A stretch of DNA of 64,000 nucleotides, taken from assembly GCA_016125425.1 (NCBI GenBank), contig WGLT01000002.1, positions 186,001 to 250,000 of the forward strand, in the 5' to 3' direction. A program made the position numbers and the translations under genes. Positions 58,740 through 64,000 of the stretch are shown one piece after another (position 1 is the first letter of the stretch; every line of letters starts with the position of its first letter). Below the pieces are notes generated by a model. The model was not told the DNA's origin, did not search any database, and saw only the letters and a list, made by a program, of their open reading frames with translations. The DNA comes from Alphaproteobacteria bacterium (lineage in GTDB: Bacteria > Pseudomonadota > Alphaproteobacteria > Caulobacterales > Parvularculaceae).

Positions 58740-59120
58740 ATGAGGGTTTTGTTCCGGGCGGCGTCTTTGGCGCTTCTGGCGCTTTGCGGCTGCGCGACGC
58801 CGGGCGCGCCTGCGGGGACGAAAGAAGCGGCTGCCCATAATCGCGCGCCGGTCAAACCCCTCTTTACGCGAGCCGATCTTTTGGGTCGCGGGGCGTCTGA
58901 TCTCGATAACCTGCTCGGGCCAGCCGCGCTTGTGCGCAAAGAGGGGCGCGGCGAATTTCGACGCTACGCCTTCGCCGACTGCATGCTCATCATTATTCTC
59001 TACCCGGACGATAGCGGCTCGCCCATCGCCGATCACCTTGACGCCGCGGCGAAAGAAACGGGCGCCGACAAGCCTGATCTTGACGCCTGTCTCGCCAAAG
59101 GCCCGCCGTCCGCGAGCTGA
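58740..59120 (+). CDS. Small lipoprotein (126 aa)
   Basis: The 126-residue frame has a signal peptide with lipobox LCGC (C18). The mature part shows a compact domain (FTRADLLGRGASDLDNLLGPAALVRKEGRGEFRRYAF, CMLIIILYPDD) like small outer-membrane-assembly lipoproteins (SmpA/OmlA-like beta-beta folds), although I cannot confirm the family. It is divergent from the adenosine kinase gene and convergent with the AmpG-type gene. Confidence 0.75.
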   Translation: MRVLFRAASLALLALCGCATPGAPAGTKEAAAHNRAPVKPLFTRADLLGRGASDLDNLLGPAALVRKEGRGEFRRYAFADCMLIIILYPDDSGSPIADHLDAAAKETGADKPDLDACLAKGPPSAS

Positions 59121-59161
59121 TCGCGGCTCGTCCGGCGAGTTTTCGAATTCATCCTGCGCCT

Positions 59162-60496
59162 TTAAGTCTGCGCCGGCGCGCCGGCGGATTCGGCTTTCAG
59201 CTTTCGTTCCGAACGCCTCAGCGCCAGGATCAACAGCGCGGCGGGCACGCCGATCAGCGCCGTATAGACGAAGAACCACGGATATCCGACCGCGTCCACA
59301 ATGAAGCCGGAGAACCCGCCGACGAATTTTCCGGGCAGGGCGTAAAACGAGCTGAACAGCGCGTATTGGGTCGCGGTGAATGCGGTGTTGGTGAGGCTCG
59401 ACATATAGGCGATCAGCACGGTGCCGGCGAAACCGTAGGCGATGTTGTCGCCGATGATGGCGGTTGCGAGATAGGCGTCATGCGCGGGCATCAGGGCGAG
59501 CCAGGTGTAGAGGAGGTTGCTGACAGACTGAGCGACGACGCCGATGAAGAGCGCGGCGGTCAGATTGAGCCGAAGCAAGATTACGCCGCCGATAAAGACG
59601 CCGAACATGGTCGCGAACGGTCCGATAACGCCGCGAATGAGGCCGATATCGGTTTTGTCATAACCAATGTCGACATAAAGAGGGCCCGTCATGAAGCCCA
59701 TGACGAAATCGGGAATTCGGTAGACCGCAATGAATGCAAGTATCGTGATTGCCGCGACGCCGTAGCGTTTCACAAAATCCGCGAACGGACCGATCACGGA
59801 CTCGCGCACTGCCTGCAATGTGGGGAGTTTTTCCGGCGGCTCATAATGGCCGGCCTCGATTTTCGGGGCGAAAAGCGCGGTGAGAAGCCCGATCGCCATC
59901 AAAGCCGCCATCGCCTGATAGGCGACAGCCCAGCTCACCTTGTCGGCGATGATTAAGGCGAGCGTGCCGGAAGCCAGAATGCCGATGCGGTAGCCGTATT
60001 GATACATCGCCGCCATCATGCCTTGCTCGGCGACCGGCGCCGCTTCGATCCGCCAAGCGTCGACGGCGATGTCCTGGGTCGCGGAGGAAAAGGCGATGGC
60101 GATCGCGACGATCGCGACATAAAAGAGACTCTGCGCGGGCTGCGCGAAAGACATGGCGATCAATGTCGTCGCGACGCTTATTTGCGCGACCGCCATCCAG
60201 GCGCGCCGCCGTCCGATCCTTCGCTCGAGCAGCGGAACCGGAACGCGGTCGAGAATCGGCGCCCACAGAAATTTCAGCGTGAATGCAAAACCGACCCAGG
60301 CGAACAGGCCGATCTCTGACCGGCTGACGCCGTCTTCCCGCAACCAGATCGAAAGCGTTTGAAAGATGAGATAGAAGGGCAGTCCCGAAGAAAAACCGAA
60401 CGTGAGCATGACGAAGCCCCGCGGCGTCAGGTAAGCCTTTGCGGCGTCGATCAAGCTTGTCTTCTCAGGGGGCAAAGACGGGTTTTGCTGGGACAT
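59162..60496 (-). CDS. ampG: AmpG-type major facilitator permease
   Basis: The 444-residue transporter has about twelve to fourteen spans. The AmpG signatures are GFSSGLPFYLIFQTLSIWLRE in the first helix, KFLWAPILDRVPVPLLERRIGRRRAW after the second, and SATQDIAVDAWRIE in the fourth. AmpG imports anhydromuropeptides released by lytic transglycosylases, and this window encodes one (mltA). The symbol is by family; related permeases in caulobacters can differ in substrate. Confidence 0.88.
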   Translation of the reverse strand: MSQQNPSLPPEKTSLIDAAKAYLTPRGFVMLTFGFSSGLPFYLIFQTLSIWLREDGVSRSEIGLFAWVGFAFTLKFLWAPILDRVPVPLLERRIGRRRAWMAVAQISVATTLIAMSFAQPAQSLFYVAIVAIAIAFSSATQDIAVDAWRIEAAPVAEQGMMAAMYQYGYRIGILASGTLALIIADKVSWAVAYQAMAALMAIGLLTALFAPKIEAGHYEPPEKLPTLQAVRESVIGPFADFVKRYGVAAITILAFIAVYRIPDFVMGFMTGPLYVDIGYDKTDIGLIRGVIGPFATMFGVFIGGVILLRLNLTAALFIGVVAQSVSNLLYTWLALMPAHDAYLATAIIGDNIAYGFAGTVLIAYMSSLTNTAFTATQYALFSSFYALPGKFVGGFSGFIVDAVGYPWFFVYTALIGVPAALLILALRRSERKLKAESAGAPAQT

Positions 60497-60639
60497 TCAA
60501 CTCCTCATGGTCAGCCGCGAAGGGGCGACCTTAGAGTGTTTCGGGGCGCGAAGAAGGCGCCCGTCGCCCGATTGCGAACGCAGGGCAAGATCGCGCAAGC
60601 GCCAGCGCTTTGGGTCGCGCGTTGAGGCGCCGCCAGCTT

Positions 60640-62520
60640 TCAGGAAGCCGCGTTGAGGCGGCGTTCCTTGGCGGCGCACCATTTTTCGAGGACGGCGTTG
60701 AAATCGGCCGGATCGAACGGCTTCGACAGGAAGTCATCCATCCCGGCGGCGACGCATTTTTGGCGATCCGACGCCATGGCGTTGGCGGTCAAAGCGATAA
60801 TCGGCACCGCGCCGGCCTTGCCGGCGAGGCTGCGGATTTTTCGCGTCGCTTCGAGCCCGTCCATCTCCGGCATGTGCATGTCCATGAAGACGAGATCATA
60901 GCCCCCGCGTGCGGCCGCATCGATCGCCTCGAATCCGTTGACGGCGATGTCGACGTGATGACCGGCGCGGCGAATGAGCGCCGTCGCAAGCACGGCGTTG
61001 ATCTGGTTGTCTTCGGCCAAGAGAATTTTGAGCTTCGGCCCGGGCCGCGCGTTCAGCGGCGCGGCGATGGGTTTTGCGCCGGAAACGGAGCCGGCGGGCG
61101 CGGGCTCGGGCGCGCGCTCGGCGCGCGCAAGCTCGCGCATCAGGGTCGATTGCCGGATCGGCTTGAGCAGGTAGCCGTCGAAGCCGGCGCTGCGCAACCG
61201 CTCAAGCGCGCCGCGCTCGCCAGCCGCGATCAGCGCGAATGCGCGGCGCGAGGCCGCGGCGAGCCGTTCGCCGCCGTCATCGATGATCGAAAGATCGCAA
61301 AGAAGCGTCGCGTCGGGCAAGTTTTGAAGCGCCGCCGCCGCACCGGCGCGACTGTTCTCTATACGGAATGATCGTACGCCAAAGGACTCAAGCTGCAAGG
61401 CGAGGATGCGCGCAAGCGTCTGGCTCTTTGTCGCGACAACCACGGGCGCCGACCCGATCTCCCGGCGCAGTTCGGCTTCCGCGTGCGCGCCGACGCGAAC
61501 GCGCGCCGTAAATGTGAATACCGAGCCTTCTCCCGGCGCGCTTTCGAGCGTGATATCTCCGCCCATGGCCCGGACGAGCTTTCTTGAAATCGAGAGGCCA
61601 AGGCCCGTGCCCTGGACGCGGCGTTCGGCGACCGTGTCGGCTTGGGCGAATTCTTCGAATATGCGCTGTTGCGCTTCGACTGGTATTCCGACGCCAGTGT
61701 CGCGCACGGCGATCGTCAGGATGCGCTCGCCTTCTTTCTCCCCTGCGGCTGCGCGCGCCTCGATGGCGACGCCGCCCCGATCGGTGAATTTCACCGCATT
61801 GCCGGCGAGATTGATCAGCACCTGGCGCAAACGCGCCTCATCGCCGATAAGACGGCGCGGTATTCCCGGATCGACGAAAGACGCGATTTCGATCCCCTTG
61901 TCGCCGGCCTTGGGCGAAAGCAGCTCCGTGACGTTTTGCACAAGCGCGAAAGGATCGAACAGCGCTTCGTCCAGATCGAGACGGCCGGCTTCAAGTTTCG
62001 AATAATCCAGTACGTCGTTTATCAGCGCGAGAAGGGCGGCGCCGGATTCGCGCACGGCTTCGGCGTAGGCGCGTTGGTTGGCGGAAAGATCAGTATCGAG
62101 AAGAAGCGCGGTCATGCCAAGAATACCGTTGAGCGGCGTTCTCATTTCGTGGCTCATCGTCGCCAGAAAACGCATCTTCGGATCTTCAGGAGGCGGCGGA
62201 GGCGAGCGGTCGCGGGAACCGGAGAGTTGAGCGCGGCCGACAAAGAGGCGCTCGCCGGAGGAAAGGGCGCTCTCTTCCCAGTCGATCGCGCACTCTCCGG
62301 CGGTCGACTTTGCGGCGGTTCGGAATCGACGCGTCTCGCCAGGCGCGGGCGCAGCAAGTCCTCTCGGCGCGAATGCTCTGCCGAGCCATTCTGCGGCCGG
62401 CGCTCCGAACAGCTCCGCGAAAGAGCGACTGACGAAGCGTATCGCACCGTCAGCGCTGCAAATCGCGATGAGTTCGGAAAGGATCTGGCCGTCTTCGGCG
62501 GTTTCACGCATGCGGCTCAA
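60640..62520 (-). CDS. Hybrid sensor histidine kinase with two receiver regions
   Basis: The 626-residue soluble kinase has an amino-terminal PAS-like region ([25 protein letters not shown]) and HisKA with H124 in [17 protein letters not shown]. HATPase follows ([27 protein letters not shown]). A degenerate receiver-like segment lies about residues 365-470, and the intact terminal receiver has its phospho-aspartate in [13 protein letters not shown]. No membrane span is present. It resembles the BarA/evolved hybrid kinases. The signal is unknown. It stands alone between the AmpG-type and ComM-type genes. Confidence 0.9.
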   Translation of the reverse strand: MSRMRETAEDGQILSELIAICSADGAIRFVSRSFAELFGAPAAEWLGRAFAPRGLAAPAPGETRRFRTAAKSTAGECAIDWEESALSSGERLFVGRAQLSGSRDRSPPPPPEDPKMRFLATMSHEMRTPLNGILGMTALLLDTDLSANQRAYAEAVRESGAALLALINDVLDYSKLEAGRLDLDEALFDPFALVQNVTELLSPKAGDKGIEIASFVDPGIPRRLIGDEARLRQVLINLAGNAVKFTDRGGVAIEARAAAGEKEGERILTIAVRDTGVGIPVEAQQRIFEEFAQADTVAERRVQGTGLGLSISRKLVRAMGGDITLESAPGEGSVFTFTARVRVGAHAEAELRREIGSAPVVVATKSQTLARILALQLESFGVRSFRIENSRAGAAAALQNLPDATLLCDLSIIDDGGERLAAASRRAFALIAAGERGALERLRSAGFDGYLLKPIRQSTLMRELARAERAPEPAPAGSVSGAKPIAAPLNARPGPKLKILLAEDNQINAVLATALIRRAGHHVDIAVNGFEAIDAAARGGYDLVFMDMHMPEMDGLEATRKIRSLAGKAGAVPIIALTANAMASDRQKCVAAGMDDFLSKPFDPADFNAVLEKWCAAKERRLNAAS

Positions 62521-62582
62521 TGTCCCCGACTCCTGGGGACACTATGCTCGCTCCCGGCTGAAAAATTGGTTAGGCGCTGTGG

Positions 62583-64000
62583 TTAATATCGCGCGAGATT
62601 CCCCGCCGCGCCGTTCATCTCGCGGCCCGACGGCGTTTCGCCGGGATCGCGCCTGCGATAGCTGACGGCTTCGGCGATATGGCGGCGCCTGACCGCGTCG
62701 ACGCCCTCGAGGTCGGCGAGCGTGCGCGCGAGCCTTAAGATGCGCGTATAGCCGCGTGCGGAGAATCCGAGCTTTTCCGCCGCGCGAGAAAGGAGCGCGC
62801 CGCCTTCAGCGTCCGGTTTGGCGACGCGTTCGAGCGCGGCGTCAGAGAGCGCTGCGTTTATGGAATTCGTTAAACCAAGCGCGCGCGCGCGATCGGCCTG
62901 CGCGCTTCTTGCGGATGCGACCCGTCGCGCGACGTCGGCGCTCGATTCTCCCGAAGCGGGCGCGGCGAGGTCCGCCGGCGCGACGGGGGCAAGTTCGATG
63001 GCGATGTCCATACGATCGAGCAGCGGCCCGGAGACGCGCGACTGATAGGCCGCTTCGCAATTCGGCCCGCGCCCGCAAGCGCGCCCGCTCGCTTTTCCAT
63101 AACCGCAGCGGCACGGATTCATCGCGGCGACGAGTTGAAAGCGCGCCGGATAGCGGACATGGAAATTCGCCCGCGCGATCATGACATCGCCCGTTTCGAG
63201 AGGCTGTCTCAGGCTGTCGAGCACCGGCGCGGAAAATTCCGGCAATTCATCAAGAAACAGCACGCCGTGATGGGCGAGCGAGGCTTCGCCGGGTTTGGCT
63301 CTGACGCCGCCGCCGACCATGGCCGCCATTGACGCCGAATGGTGCGGCGCGCGGAACGGGCGCGCGCGGGTCAGCCGGCCGTCCTCGAGCAGGCCGGCCA
63401 TGGACTGGATCATCGAGATTTCGAGCATCTCTTCCGGCGCAAGCGGCGGCAGAAGACCTGGAAGACGCTGCGCGAGCATCGACTTGCCCGCGCCTGGCGG
63501 TCCGATCATGAGGAGATTGTGCCCGCCGGCGGCCGCGGCTTCGAGCGCGCGCTTTGCGCTCTCTTGACCTTTGACTTCCCTGAGATCGGGAGCTGCGGGC
63601 GCCGGGGCGAGCGGCCCCGGAGCGGGCGGAGAGAGAACCTGCGCGCCCTTGAAATGGTTGACGAGCTGAAGGAGGCTTTTCGGCGCGACGATTTCCGCCT
63701 CGCCTCCGGCCCAGGCCGCCTCGGCTCCCGATGCGGCGGGACAGATGAGGCCAAGGCCATGCGCATTCGCGGCGATCGCGGCGGGCAGGGCGCCGGCGAC
63801 CGGCGCGATCGATCCGTCCAAACCAAGTTCGCCGATAACCGCATAGCCTTCGGCCGCATCGCGCGGCGCGGCGCCCATTTCGATCAGGACGCCGAGCGCG
63901 ATGGCCAGATCGAAATGCGCGCCCTCCTTCGGCAGGTCGGCCGGGGCGAGATTGACGGTCACGCGTTTCGGCGGCAGGCCGAGACCGACCGCCGAGAGCG
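62583..64000 (-). CDS. ComM/YifB-family Mg-chelatase-like AAA+ ATPase (5' end beyond the window)
   Basis: The frame runs past the right edge. Reading upstream of 63962 gives LPPKRVTVNLAPADLPKEG, the usual ComM amino domain, so about 30-90 residues are missing. It has VKGQESAKRALEAAAAGGHNLLMIGPPGAGKSMLAQRLPGLLP (Walker A) and LFLDELPEF (Walker B). The carboxy helicase-associated part has SARGYTRILRLARTLADLEG. ComM is a hexameric helicase promoting branch migration in natural transformation; in non-competent hosts the role is unclear. Confidence 0.93.
   Translation of the reverse strand, partial: LSAVGLGLPPKRVTVNLAPADLPKEGAHFDLAIALGVLIEMGAAPRDAAEGYAVIGELGLDGSIAPVAGALPAAIAANAHGLGLICPAASGAEAAWAGGEAEIVAPKSLLQLVNHFKGAQVLSPPAPGPLAPAPAAPDLREVKGQESAKRALEAAAAGGHNLLMIGPPGAGKSMLAQRLPGLLPPLAPEEMLEISMIQSMAGLLEDGRLTRARPFRAPHHSASMAAMVGGGVRAKPGEASLAHHGVLFLDELPEFSAPVLDSLRQPLETGDVMIARANFHVRYPARFQLVAAMNPCRCGYGKASGRACGRGPNCEAAYQSRVSGPLLDRMDIAIELAPVAPADLAAPASGESSADVARRVASARSAQADRARALGLTNSINAALSDAALERVAKPDAEGGALLSRAAEKLGFSARGYTRILRLARTLADLEGVDAVRRRHIAEAVSYRRRDPGETPSGREMNGAAGNLARY

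Noticed and set aside
1-64000. CRISPR arrays, IS elements, prophage or integrase genes
   Set aside because: No regularly spaced repeats, transposase motifs or phage genes were seen in any frame.

Overview
This is a GC-rich, densely coding stretch of an alphaproteobacterial chromosome lying close to the replication origin. The evidence is the set of ori-proximal genes: mnmG and mnmE; ppsR/maf/aroE/coaE divergent from hemE-hemJ-rho; dnaQ, secB, fxsA, a Tim44-like gene, mltA, smr, hslU and hslV; plus the cell-cycle kinase cckA. A near-perfect ParB site (parS) lies inside mnmE, and the ppsR-hemE intergenic region corresponds to the place where Caulobacter keeps its origin. TonB-dependent uptake, an M2 dipeptidyl carboxypeptidase and VPLPA-CTERM surface proteins suggest a hyphomonad, parvularculal or caulobacterial relative; that placement is a guess. 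I see no phage, IS element or CRISPR array.

Layout. 0-3 kb: mnmG (cut by the left edge), mnmE with parS, a DUF6489-like gene and an ArsR regulator whose start abuts a striking AATT array. 3-6.8 kb: quinone oxidoreductase, tRNA-Leu(CAA), exoD-like gene, dsbB-like gene with coq7, and a membrane protein. 6.9-11.4 kb: M2 peptidase and the ergothioneine genes egtB-egtD. 11.4-17.6 kb: coaE, aroE, maf and ppsR facing hemE, hemJ and rho across the candidate origin. 17.7-25.5 kb: envelope genes (GDPD lipoprotein, GST, TonB receptor, SYLF protein, beta-helix protein, Sel1 lipoprotein). 25.7-29.2 kb: TusA-like protein and biotin genes bioD-bioF facing bioA. 29.2-31.8 kb: NfeD/stomatin operon. 32-34.4 kb: VPLPA-CTERM protein, SelO and a 38-residue membrane peptide. 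34.8-36.6 kb: an unrecognised two-gene unit whose first product looks like a proteasome-type N-terminal-threonine hydrolase. 36.7-44.8 kb: AraC regulator, patatin-like protein, cckA, ParA-like ATPase and a PQQ dehydrogenase. 44.8-54.5 kb: the dnaQ-secB-fxsA-tim44-mltA-smr-hslU-hslV block, containing an unusual 616-residue prephenate-dehydratase-like membrane protein and an insert that separates hslU from hslV. 54.7-64 kb: secreted peptide, CYTH-CHAD protein, alpha/beta hydrolase, adenosine kinase, lipoprotein, AmpG-type permease, hybrid kinase and a ComM-family ATPase cut by the right edge.

How it fits together. CckA is the top kinase of the CtrA pathway in alphaproteobacteria, so a CtrA-like TTAA pair beside hemE in the candidate origin would link cell-cycle signalling to replication. 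parS and the presumed parAB genes beyond the left edge would handle segregation. The best candidates for undescribed biology are the proteasome-like hydrolase with its small basic partner, the membrane-anchored prephenate-dehydratase-like protein next to hslU, and the Sel1/beta-helix pair that resembles AlgK/AlgG without a polymer synthase. All assignments come from reading the sequence; no database search was run.
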